A program made the translations under genes and the position numbers. Shown here piece after piece: positions 26,584-34,098 of a stretch of 64,000 nt of DNA. Under the pieces are notes generated by a model. That model did no database searches, had not been told where the DNA came from, and saw only the letters and a list, made by a program, of their open reading frames with translations. The stretch's first letter is position 1. Each line of letters opens with the position of its first letter. Source of the DNA: Verrucomicrobiota bacterium (lineage in GTDB: Bacteria; Chlamydiota; Chlamydiia; Chlamydiales; Rhabdochlamydiaceae); assembly GCA_018239665.1 (NCBI GenBank), contig JAFEGV010000003.1, positions 1 to 64,000 on the forward strand, read 5' to 3'.

Positions 26584-27661
26584 TGGCCTTCTCCCCGATG
26601 GCAATCAGCTTTTGCTGATGAAAATAGGCGACAAGAGCTTCGGTGATCTCATCGAGGTCACCTTCCATGACGAGATTAAGCTTGTATAGAGTGAGATCGA
26701 TCCGATGGTCGGTGACCCGGTTCTGAGAGAAGTTATAGGTCCTGATCCTTTCCGATCGATCGCCGGTCCCTACTTGAGAAGACCGCAACGTGGCCATTTC
26801 CCGTTCCGCTTTTAACCGCTTCTCATCGGCAATCTTTGCAGAAAGCAATCGCATTGCCTTATCTTTGTTCTTGTGCTGGCTGCGCTCTTCTTGGCAAGCG
26901 ACGACAGTTCCTGTAGGGATATGCGTAATCCGTACCGCAGAGTCCGTGACGTTGACATGCTGGCCGCCGGCGCCGGATGCCCGATAGGTATCGATCTTGA
27001 GATCTCTTTCGTCCAGAACGATTTTTTCACTTTCGTCAGGCTCGAGAAGAACGGCTACTGTAATTGCAGATGTATGGACCCTGCCCTGCGCTTCCGTTTT
27101 TGGAACGCGTTGGACACGGTGGGTCCCTGCCTCATATTGAAGCAGCCTGTACACGTTATGGCCTGATATGACCATGACATACTCTTTAAAGCCGCCCATT
27201 TCAGACTCGGCGCAGGAAAGCAGTTCATGCTTCCATCCTTTTGCATCCGCATATTGCTTGTACATTCGGACGCAGTCACCGACAAAAAGAGCTGCCTCGT
27301 CGCCTCCGGTTCCTGCGCGGAGCTCGAGAATCACATTACGGCTGTCACGGGGATCGGGAGGGATGAGCAAGGATTCTAATTTATGGCGGGTGGATGCAAT
27401 CTGGACTTCCAAAGAGGCGATCTCTTCTTTGATCACCTCGAGAAATTCTGGATCTTTTTCAGTTTTTTGAAGGAGCAAATTTTCTTCGAGCTGCTTTTGA
27501 AAGCTCTGATACTTCTGCCACTGGTCTTTGACCTCTGTCAGATAGGCATGCTCTTGCGCAAGTTCGCGGTACTGCTGCTGGTCGGATAGAACATCCGGTT
27601 GTCCTAACAGATCTTCCACCTTCTCAAATCGCTTGAGAAGTTTGCGCAATTGCTCCTCCAT
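26567..27661 (-). CDS. prfA: Peptide chain release factor 1
   Basis: RF1, which terminates translation at UAA and UAG; 364 residues. The catalytic loop is SGAGGQHVN. The stop-codon reading tripeptide is in [15 protein letters not shown] (PxT form, here Pro-Lys-Thr). The long N-terminal coiled coil (residues 1-100) is normal. It follows rpmE after 26 bases. CT023 position. Confidence 0.96.
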   Translation of the reverse strand: MEEQLRKLLKRFEKVEDLLGQPDVLSDQQQYRELAQEHAYLTEVKDQWQKYQSFQKQLEENLLLQKTEKDPEFLEVIKEEIASLEVQIASTRHKLESLLIPPDPRDSRNVILELRAGTGGDEAALFVGDCVRMYKQYADAKGWKHELLSCAESEMGGFKEYVMVISGHNVYRLLQYEAGTHRVQRVPKTEAQGRVHTSAITVAVLLEPDESEKIVLDERDLKIDTYRASGAGGQHVNVTDSAVRITHIPTGTVVACQEERSQHKNKDKAMRLLSAKIADEKRLKAEREMATLRSSQVGTGDRSERIRTYNFSQNRVTDHRIDLTLYKLNLVMEGDLDEITEALVAYFHQQKLIAIGEKANEDLG

Positions 27662-27687
27662 GTGAAACCCTTAAAAAGATGAAGTTC

Positions 27688-27999
27688 TTAAGTTGCCTTT
27701 TTCTTCTTAGCTTTCTTCGCTTCAGGCTCAGCAGCAACTTCTTCAGCTTTTTTCTCAGGCTTTTTTGCGTAGCGCTTCACGAATTTATCAACGCGGCCTT
27801 CCGAGTCGATGAACTGTTTACTGCCGGTAAAAAACGGGTGGGAAGCAGAAGAAACAGGCAGTCTGAAGACTGGGTATTCTTTGCCTTCGAAGACTTCTTT
27901 TTCCTTAGGTTGCAGCGTGCTCCCGCAGACAAATTTGTAGCCAGTTGAAGAATCAATGAACAATACGTCTTGATAGGGAGGGTGACCTTCTTTTTTCAT
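27688..27999 (-). CDS. rpmE: 50S ribosomal protein L31 with Lys/Ala tail
   Basis: A 103-residue L31. The core [16 protein letters not shown] and [10 protein letters not shown] ... [10 protein letters not shown] is clear. The zinc-binding cysteine pairs are missing, with one Cys left (FVCGSTL), so it is the zinc-independent form. The last ~25 residues are a Lys/Ala/Glu tail. First gene of the minus-strand rpmE-prfA-prmC-ffh-rpsP-trmD-rplS run (CT022). Confidence 0.94.
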   Translation of the reverse strand: MKKEGHPPYQDVLFIDSSTGYKFVCGSTLQPKEKEVFEGKEYPVFRLPVSSASHPFFTGSKQFIDSEGRVDKFVKRYAKKPEKKAEEVAAEPEAKKAKKKKAT

Positions 28000-28086
28000 A
28001 CTTAAACTCTCCTTAAAATAAAAAAATCTGTTTGAAGCATCTAGTAAAAACCATTAATCGATAAAAAACAAGAACTTTCGATACCG

Positions 28087-28261
28087 GGGGTGTAATTGAA
28101 AGTGTTAGGCAAAGCGAAAAGGGAACGAGAGAGCTTAGCTGCAAGACGCCCGCAGGGACCACCCGATGCAGGCAACCCCACAGCGGGTTAGCAAAGCAGG
28201 GCGCTCAGCAGATAAGTCCTCGCAGCCACTTTTCGCTGCCTAACACTTTTAATTACACCCC
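28087..28261. mobile_element. 175-bp foldback/MITE-like element 1
   Basis: Imperfect palindrome over its full length. Terminal arms GGGGTGTAATT(G/A)AAAGTG-TTAGGCA match at 24 of 25 positions, then continue with GCGAAAAG on both sides after a two-base offset, and looser pairing reaches the centre. No transposase frame and no clear target duplication. It sits between rpmE and the CT845-like gene, the junction between two Chlamydia-syntenic blocks. An alternative is a structured RNA, but no match to RNase P, SRP, 6S or tmRNA motifs was found. Confidence 0.7.
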
Positions 28262-28274
28262 GAAACCAGTTCGG

Positions 28275-28499
28275 CTAGCCCTTGTCTTGGACCCGGGCCA
28301 AGTAAGCCATCCGAGCGGTCAACAACCCCTCTAAAACCCCCTCTTCATAACGAAAATGAGGATGGTTCTCGAGTTCCGGAAAATCGTTTGGCTGAAGCAG
28401 ATCATCGGCTGTGAGATTAGGAACAATCCGGTCCGCACATCTTTTTACCTTTTCCCTTTGCGCTTCGACAAGTTCATCGAACAGGGATTCCAACTCCAT
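28275..28499 (-). CDS. Small conserved chlamydial protein (CT845-like)
   Basis: A 74-residue acidic, helical protein (MELESLFDELVEAQREK ... ALARVQD-type end). Its start overlaps the end of tadA by 26 bases, so it is coupled to tadA. Position next to tadA/rpsO corresponds to C. trachomatis CT845, a conserved protein of unknown function; the identity is by position and size only. Confidence 0.72.
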   Translation of the reverse strand: MELESLFDELVEAQREKVKRCADRIVPNLTADDLLQPNDFPELENHPHFRYEEGVLEGLLTARMAYLARVQDKG

Positions 28500-28956
28500 T
28501 GTCTACCTCTTTCAAACGGCGGTTTTGAAAAAAAGATCTCATTAACTCGCTGCACTCCCCAGCCAGCACTCCCTTCCTGACCTGGATCCGATGGGTCGGA
28601 TGGGGCTGATCGAGCACGTTGATCCAACTCCCATGGGCGCCATGCCTAAGGTCGGGAGCCCCCCAAACCAAAGTCCCGACGCGGCTGAGCAGCATCCCCC
28701 CGGCACACATAGAGCACGGTTCTAGAGTACTATATAAGGTCGTGTTGAGAAGGCGCCAGTTGCTTAATTTTGCAGCAGCAGCAGCCATGCACAAAAGCTC
28801 TGCATGGGCGGAAGCGTCTTTCCTGGCCTCGACAAGATTGTGCGCCCGAGCGATCACCTCGTTGTTCCAGACTAAGACTGCCCCAACTGGCACCTCGCCC
28901 ATCTCGTAGGCCTTTTTAGCCTCTTCGATCGCCAACCGCATGAAATGCTCGTCCAC
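28474..28956 (-). CDS. tadA: tRNA-specific adenosine deaminase
   Basis: Converts A34 to inosine in tRNA-Arg(ACG). 160 residues. Zinc site: HAE in ASAHAELLCM and PCSMC in LEPCSMCAGGML. The N-terminal MRLAIEEAKKAYEMGEVPVGAVLV is typical (shown split: MRLAIEEAKKAYEMG, EVPVGAVLV). CT844 position (annotated cumD there). Confidence 0.95.
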   Translation of the reverse strand: MDEHFMRLAIEEAKKAYEMGEVPVGAVLVWNNEVIARAHNLVEARKDASAHAELLCMAAAAAKLSNWRLLNTTLYSTLEPCSMCAGGMLLSRVGTLVWGAPDLRHGAHGSWINVLDQPHPTHRIQVRKGVLAGECSELMRSFFQNRRLKEVDNGVGIPVR

Positions 28957-29420
28957 TCAAAACACCTGTCTTTCCGTAAAATTTCACAACTATACCGCGC
29001 GCAGGAAGTTTTTATGAGTTTTGACTCTGCGAGACACAGCCCAATCGAAGCTTGCGTGCCGACAGACGAAGCCCTTCCTCCTAGCGGGAAGGGTGAGGAT
29101 GAGGATCGACTGGACAAAGTCGCAGCCAGTCCAAATTCACAAAACCTGACGGAGCGCGGTATTTAACGGTCAAGAATAGATGAGAGACGCAAAAAGTCAA
29201 TGATTATCATGAAATTCTCCATGAAAAACCCCTCTCTTCCACAGCATTAGAAATTAATTGAAATTCACCACTTTTCCCTCGAGAAACATACACCCATCCT
29301 CGCGCTGCCGCTTTTTGTAGTTGATCTCATTACGCGCTTTCAGGTACAATAAGATCAATGTTTTACAACTTAAAGTTTGTCTACACTTATTAAACTCTCA
29401 ATAAAAGGGAGACGCTCTAA
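28957..29420. other. 464-bp divergent intergenic region (tadA/rpsO)
   Basis: Contains the rpsO promoter candidate (29321-29350). A 50-codon frame at 29013-29165 (MSFDSARHSPIEACV..., AGGAAG upstream) has no recognisable motif and a composition richer in GC than its surroundings; I do not call it a gene. A CCCTTCC / GGAAGGG hairpin lies at about 29076-29094. Confidence 0.4.
29321..29350 (+). promoter_or_regulatory. Candidate rpsO promoter
   Basis: TTGATC and TACAAT separated by 18 bases, good sigma-66/sigma-70-type hexamers, about 70 bases before rpsO. Confidence 0.5.
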
Positions 29421-29690
29421 ATGTCTTTAGATAAGGGTACTAAGGAAGAAATTACAAAAAAGTTTCAACTGCATGAGAAAGATACAGGATCAGCAGACGT
29501 TCAAATCGCTATTCTCACTGAGAGAATCGCTGAACTCACCGAACACCTGAAGCTAGCTCCTAAAGATCACAGCTCGCGGTTGGCTCTTTTGAAACTTGTC
29601 GGCCAACGCCGAAAATTGCTCGATTACCTCAATTCAACTGATACAAAACGGTATCAAAGTTTAATTGTACGCCTCAACCTTCGCAAATAA
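29421..29690 (+). CDS. rpsO: 30S ribosomal protein S15
   Basis: An 89-residue S15, standard length. [23 protein letters not shown], written [13 protein letters not shown] then [10 protein letters not shown], and [13 protein letters not shown] are diagnostic. Binds the 16S central domain. Upstream of pnp, as is usual in bacteria and in Chlamydia (CT843-CT842), but here separated from it by two terminators and an inserted element. Confidence 0.97.
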   Translation: MSLDKGTKEEITKKFQLHEKDTGSADVQIAILTERIAELTEHLKLAPKDHSSRLALLKLVGQRRKLLDYLNSTDTKRYQSLIVRLNLRK

Positions 29691-29736
29691 GCAAAGGTTT
29701 TAGTGCTGGTAGAGTCAAAATCGCTTAAAACACTAT

Positions 29737-29762
29737 CCAGAGGCTGATAAAACGGCCTCTGG
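29737..29762 (+). terminator. First rpsO terminator
   Basis: Perfect eight-base stem CCAGAGGC / GCCTCTGG with a ten-base loop and a moderately T-rich tail. Confidence 0.6.
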
Positions 29763-29842
29763 CTTGTTATCTATCTTCAGCTATATCTCACAAATAGAGC
29801 AAGCAGAGAAGTTAAATAAGCCGATTGTAAATTTCAATTTTA

Positions 29843-29873
29843 AACCACCCAAGCCTCTTGGGTGGTTTTTTCA
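29843..29873 (+). terminator. Second, strong intrinsic terminator
   Basis: Perfect 11-bp stem AACCACCCAAG / CTTGGGTGGTT with a three-base loop and a run of T. Located 150 bases after rpsO. It may be a backup terminator, or end an unannotated short RNA from 29763 on. Confidence 0.88.
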
Positions 29874-29978
29874 TTTTACCCCGCTCCCCTCTCCCTAAAA
29901 AAATGACTTATTCTCTTTTCTGTTAAACTTTTTATTTCATCTTCTTTGTTTTACGAACAGGACTTTTGTCCCATAATG

Positions 29979-30122
29979 ATACACAAATCAACTCAAAAAT
30001 TGTTTTTTGCCTGCGGACGCACTGCAAAGGTCCAGTGAACCTTTGCAGTGAGGAGCAGGTGAAGCGGCCTTGGGCGCGAACTGGTCTTCCCAAATTTCCA
30101 ACTTTTGAATTGATTTGCGTAT
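29979..30122. mobile_element. 144-bp foldback/MITE-like element 2
   Basis: Terminal arms ATAC(A/G)CAAATCAA(C/T)TCAAAA-(A/G)TTG match at 21 of 24 positions. The central part holds a perfect CACTGCAAAGGT / ACCTTTGCAGTG hairpin at about 30018-30049. No coding capacity. It lies in the rpsO-pnp gap, and its right arm carries TTGATT at 30110-30115, in register with a -10 box outside the element. Confidence 0.65.
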
Positions 30123-30138
30123 ACCTTAGTGCTATAGT
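30110..30138 (+). promoter_or_regulatory. Candidate pnp promoter using the element's right arm
   Basis: TTGATT (30110-30115) and TATAGT (30133-30138) with an optimal 17-base spacer. The -35 lies inside the terminal repeat of foldback element 2; the -10 is in flanking DNA. The predicted leader of ~160 bases contains a perfect GCTAAAG / CTTTAGC hairpin at 30156-30174. Confidence 0.6.
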
Positions 30139-30303
30139 CCCCGGGTTCAACTCCTGCTAAAGGATTTCTTTAGCATGAAAGTTGAAGGTTCCCGTTCTGT
30201 TGGAAGCGATGGAATGCCCTCTCGTCCAGAAAATTTTTTTTCTCGATCAGTGGTCAATTCATCCTCCGACAGGACATATTATATATTGACTATGGAGTTA
30301 CCT

Positions 30304-32412
30304 ATGTTTGATAAGAAATCGACTGTCGTCTCTGTTGGAGGACGCGACATTATATTTGAGACCGGCAAAATTGCCCGGCAAGCTAACGCGTCCGTTGTTG
30401 TCCGCTCCGGAGAGACCATTCTCCTTTCAACAGCATGCTCAGGACCTGCTCCTTCGGCAGAAACAGATTTTTTACCTTTGCGCGTCGACTACCAAGAAAA
30501 ATTCTCCTCTGCGGGCAAAACGCTGGGCGGATTTATTAAGCGCGAAGGCAGACCTGCTGAACGAGAAATCCTTGTTTGCCGCTTGATCGACCGTCCTTTG
30601 CGCCCCATGTTCGAAGATGGGTATTACAACGAGATCCAGGTGCTTGCCTACGTGTTCTCCTACGATGGAGTCCACTCGCCAGATCCATTGGCAATTTGCG
30701 CAGCGTCAGCCGCCCTTACTATTTCGGACATCCCTTTAATTAAGCCGATCGGCGCTGTCCGCGTGGGAATGATCGATAACAATTTTGTCGTCAACCCAAC
30801 TGTTGAAGAACAAAAAAAATCCCGGCTCGACCTTATCTTAGCCGGTACTGAAGATGCCATCCTGATGATCGAAGGCTATTGCGACTTCTTAACCGAAGAG
30901 CAGATCCTCGAGGCTGTCGAAGAAGGACATCAGGCAATCCGAAAGATCTGCCAATGCCTGTCCGACTGGCAAAAAGTCATCGGCAAGCCAAAAAAACGTG
31001 ACGACATCCGATTAATTCCGGAAGACCTCATTAAGGAAATGAAGCAGCTGACGGAAGCTAGGCTCGACAAGGCTTTAAGACAAAAAGAAAAACAAGTCCG
31101 AGAAGATGCTGTCCGCGAGATCAACGATTCAGTGACCGCCCACTTTTTCCCTGAGGGAGAAACAACTTTCCGCTTTAACAAGACCGATGTCAAAGGCGCC
31201 TTCAAAAAGGTTCAGTCCCACCTGATGAGGAAGATGATCCTTGATGAAAATGAACGGAGCGATGGAAGAAAATGCGATCAGATCCGTCCGATCGATATTG
31301 AACTTTCTCTCCTTCCTAGAACTCACGGAAGCGCTCTGTTTACACGCGGCGAGACTCAATCGCTGGCTGTGGCAACGCTTGGCGGAGAGACGATGGCCCA
31401 ACGCTCGGAAAACCTTGAAGGTGAAGTGAGCAGCCGTTTTTACCTGCAATACTCGTTCCCTCCGTTCTCAGTCGGCGAAGTTGGCCGAATGGGCTCCCCG
31501 GGACGCCGGGAGATCGGCCATGGCAAGCTAGCAGAGCGCTCTCTTGCAATGATCCTGCCTCCTCAAGACACTTTCCCATACGTCATCCGTCTTGAATCGA
31601 ACATCACCGAGTCGAACGGCTCTTCGTCGATGGCCTCTGTTTGCGGCGGCTGTTTGGCGCTGATGGATGCGGGCGTACCGATCCGCCGTCCGATTGCAGG
31701 GATTGCGATGGGGCTTATTTTGGAAGACCATAAATATGCCATCCTTTCCGATATTTTAGGCGTCGAAGATGCGCTCGGCGACATGGACTTTAAACTCTCG
31801 GGAGATGCCCAAGGGATCACCGCTTTCCAGCTCGACATCAAGATCGAAGGTATCAACGCCCAGATCATGAAGGCAGCTCTTGCGCAAGCAAAACAAGGGC
31901 GTCTGCACATCCTGAGCAAAATGCTGGAAATCTGCCCTAAGCCCAAAGAACACCTCTCTTCCTACGCTCCTCGCATCGAAACAATGCAGATCAAGCCTAG
32001 CAAGATTGGAACAGTCATTGGGCCAGCTGGCAAGCAGATCCGCGCCATTATTGAAGAGACAGGAGTCCAAATTGACATCGATGATAGCGGCCTAGTCAGC
32101 ATCTCTTCGACTAACAGCGAAGGGATGAAGCGCGCTAAAGAGATCATTCACAATTTGACCGCTGAGGTCGAAATTGGAAAGACCTACACCGGCCGCGTTG
32201 TATCGATCGTGCCTTTTGGAATCTTTGTCGAGATCTATGGAAAAGAGGGCTTATGCCACATTTCCGAGCTTTCCCATGCAAGGGTCCAAAACATCCAAGA
32301 TGTTGTTAAAGAAGGCGAGGTCATCGACGTTAAAGTGCTGGACATCAATGATAGAGGACAGATTAAGCTCAGCCGTAAAGCTCTGCTTCCTGTTCCTACG
32401 GCCCAAGGATAA
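30304..32412 (+). CDS. pnp: Polyribonucleotide nucleotidyltransferase
   Basis: PNPase, the 3'-5' phosphorolytic exoribonuclease of the degradosome; 702 residues from ATG 30304 (GGAG six bases upstream), which aligns with the family start MFDKKSTVVSVGG. An in-frame ATG at 30175 would add 43 unlike residues and is probably leader. Two RNase PH domains (GRPAEREILVCRLIDRPLRP, shown as GRPAEREILVC then RLIDRPLRP; second core GSPGRREIGHGKLAERSL) are followed by KH (IGPAGKQIRAIIEE) and S1 (GRVVSIVPFGIFVEI) domains. CT842. Confidence 0.97.
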   Translation: MFDKKSTVVSVGGRDIIFETGKIARQANASVVVRSGETILLSTACSGPAPSAETDFLPLRVDYQEKFSSAGKTLGGFIKREGRPAEREILVCRLIDRPLRPMFEDGYYNEIQVLAYVFSYDGVHSPDPLAICAASAALTISDIPLIKPIGAVRVGMIDNNFVVNPTVEEQKKSRLDLILAGTEDAILMIEGYCDFLTEEQILEAVEEGHQAIRKICQCLSDWQKVIGKPKKRDDIRLIPEDLIKEMKQLTEARLDKALRQKEKQVREDAVREINDSVTAHFFPEGETTFRFNKTDVKGAFKKVQSHLMRKMILDENERSDGRKCDQIRPIDIELSLLPRTHGSALFTRGETQSLAVATLGGETMAQRSENLEGEVSSRFYLQYSFPPFSVGEVGRMGSPGRREIGHGKLAERSLAMILPPQDTFPYVIRLESNITESNGSSSMASVCGGCLALMDAGVPIRRPIAGIAMGLILEDHKYAILSDILGVEDALGDMDFKLSGDAQGITAFQLDIKIEGINAQIMKAALAQAKQGRLHILSKMLEICPKPKEHLSSYAPRIETMQIKPSKIGTVIGPAGKQIRAIIEETGVQIDIDDSGLVSISSTNSEGMKRAKEIIHNLTAEVEIGKTYTGRVVSIVPFGIFVEIYGKEGLCHISELSHARVQNIQDVVKEGEVIDVKVLDINDRGQIKLSRKALLPVPTAQG

Positions 32413-32440
32413 TCTCCGGTCGTCATTCCGCAAATATAAA

Positions 32441-32476
32441 ACCCATCGGGCGGCAACCGCCCGATGGGTTTTTTTG
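32441..32476 (+). terminator. pnp terminator
   Basis: Perfect 13-bp stem ACCCATCGGGCGG / CCGCCCGATGGGT, three-base loop, then seven Ts. Textbook intrinsic terminator between the convergent pnp and Inc-like genes. Confidence 0.93.
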
Positions 32477-32495
32477 TGTTAACTAAAAAGGGGTT

Positions 32496-33830
32496 TTAAC
32501 GGATGGCCCTTAGCTGGCGCAAATAGGCCCGATAGGTACGGTCAAGGTCCGTTGCAATACGCCCAAATTGCTCCAGGTGAGGTTGAAGACGGCGCTCTCG
32601 CGCTTCCTCTGCCGGCAACGTATCTTGCCTAAAGCGCTCCTGAGAGCTTGCTCTCATCCGATCGCACGCCTCTCGGACTCGCCGGATTTCAACATTCAGT
32701 TCTGCACTCTGACGAGAAAAAGCGGCATCATGCTGCGCAAGCCTCTGTTGTAAATCTTGAGCGATTGCCTGCTCAGCCCGATGCAGTTCGAGGACAGACC
32801 GATCAAAGATCTCCCTATTTGGAGGGGTAAGGTTTTCACGAGCTATTACACGTCCGTTCGGGTAGAGAACAGCTATGCGTTGCTGGTGCTGTTCTCTAGC
32901 CTCGCGCAAGCGGGTAGCAGAGCTGTTTTCAATTTCCAACCTGGCTAGCATTTCTCTGTTTTGAAACCCCTGGCTTGCTCGAACAGCCTCATTAGTGTTA
33001 TGAATAGCTTCGATCGATTCGAAGGATTGGTCAAGGGCCTGGCGGAATGGGGCGATCGTCTGCTCAAACTCTTGGTCTGCAAGCTCTTTTTTAGCATTAA
33101 ATCCTGACTCTGCTGCCCGATAAGTGACCAATAGCTCCCGGATTTTTTGCAGTTCGCTATAATCGATCATTGCTAGTCTTTCCAGCTTATCTAAAGGGTA
33201 CCCGCTAATGATCTGCTCAAATGTTTTGCTTTGAGTTTCAGAACGCCATTTGGCCGCATGCTCCCTGGGATGTGGCACGGCATAAGAAAAACCGGCACTT
33301 TGATTGAACGGCTCTGCGTGACGCGATACCTTTTCATAATAGTTGACCAGCTCATTCACGCTCATCGATTGGACCTGTCTCCGGTAGAGGTTGACAAACT
33401 GGCTCGGAGTTAAAATTCGATCTTCAAAAATCTTATGCCATTCAAAGCGCTCGGCCACCTGATCTAAGGTCATCCGCTGGGCATCATTGCGCATTCGCAT
33501 AATTTCTTCTTCATGATCATAGTCATCGATCGTCGTGCTGTGCCAGAATGCGTAGCTGGCAAGAATTAAGGAAGGGATGGCATACAGGGCTACAGGAAGG
33601 GCCACAATTTCAAACGCCGCCAACCCGACAAGGGTCCCGGCTCCGATTAGGGCCGCAGTTCCTAATAGCCTCCAGGAAATCACCTCGACCTGGGCCGTAG
33701 AGAAGCATGGGAAGCCGTTTTGGACCGAACGCTGGGTCCAAAATCCATTGCCGATATAATCTTCTCCATCGAACGGCACTTGGCTCGTATAGCCCATAAA
33801 AGGCGTTTCACGAACTGTTAAAGAAGCCAC
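32496..33830 (-). CDS. Inc-like protein with bilobed hydrophobic domain and coiled coils
   Basis: A 444-residue orphan. Residues ~52-95 form two closely spaced hydrophobic helices with a short turn (LLGTAALIGAGTLVGLAAF and ALPVALYAIPSLILASYAF). This is the bilobed signature of chlamydial inclusion-membrane proteins, whose termini face the host cytosol. There is no cleavable signal peptide. The remaining ~350 residues are charged and strongly helical, rich in Glu, Arg and Gln, with heptad-like coiled coils from ~230 to the end. It is inserted between pnp and ftsH, neighbours in Chlamydia (CT842-CT841). Inclusion-membrane location is inferred from topology; a bacterial membrane protein is the alternative. 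Confidence 0.75.
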   Translation of the reverse strand: MASLTVRETPFMGYTSQVPFDGEDYIGNGFWTQRSVQNGFPCFSTAQVEVISWRLLGTAALIGAGTLVGLAAFEIVALPVALYAIPSLILASYAFWHSTTIDDYDHEEEIMRMRNDAQRMTLDQVAERFEWHKIFEDRILTPSQFVNLYRRQVQSMSVNELVNYYEKVSRHAEPFNQSAGFSYAVPHPREHAAKWRSETQSKTFEQIISGYPLDKLERLAMIDYSELQKIRELLVTYRAAESGFNAKKELADQEFEQTIAPFRQALDQSFESIEAIHNTNEAVRASQGFQNREMLARLEIENSSATRLREAREQHQQRIAVLYPNGRVIARENLTPPNREIFDRSVLELHRAEQAIAQDLQQRLAQHDAAFSRQSAELNVEIRRVREACDRMRASSQERFRQDTLPAEEARERRLQPHLEQFGRIATDLDRTYRAYLRQLRAIR

Positions 33831-34060
33831 AAAGACCCCCGAAATTTAAATTAATTAAAAAATCTACCCAATTATAAGGAAATAGAATTAAGAATCAATT
33901 AAATTAGCAGTTAAATCGATGATTACAATAATACGCAAATTAAAAGATTAAATTAATCAATCAGAATATAAAAATATAATAGGATCGCATGAGAGTCAGG
34001 ATAGATGCCAAAAGATCTAAAGAAGTCTTTACCGGTATGGTTTTCTTGGGACAGAGAAAC

Positions 34061-34084
34061 GCCATGCTGTTGGGACAGCATGGC
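34061..34084 (-). terminator. Hairpin downstream of ftsH
   Basis: Perfect ten-base stem GCCATGCTGT / ACAGCATGGC with a four-base loop, 15 bases after the ftsH stop. The T-tract is weak. Confidence 0.6.
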
Positions 34085-34098
34085 GCATCAAGTAAAAT

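Noticed and set aside
26567-27661. Pro-Lys-Thr in place of Pro-Ala-Thr in RF1 as a recoding signal
   Set aside because: The middle residue of the PxT motif varies among RF1 proteins, so this does not imply altered stop-codon use.
28087-28261. RNase P, SRP, 6S or tmRNA gene in the palindrome after rpmE
   Set aside because: None of the conserved core motifs I looked for is present on either strand; the long terminal repeats fit a foldback element better.
29013-29165. 50-codon frame upstream of rpsO
   Set aside because: Acceptable ribosome site but no recognisable feature, unusual composition and low expectation for a gene; left as part of the intergenic note.
30138-30160. GGTTCAACTCC resembling a tRNA T-loop
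   Set aside because: The flanking five-base stems do not pair and no anticodon or D arm can be drawn.
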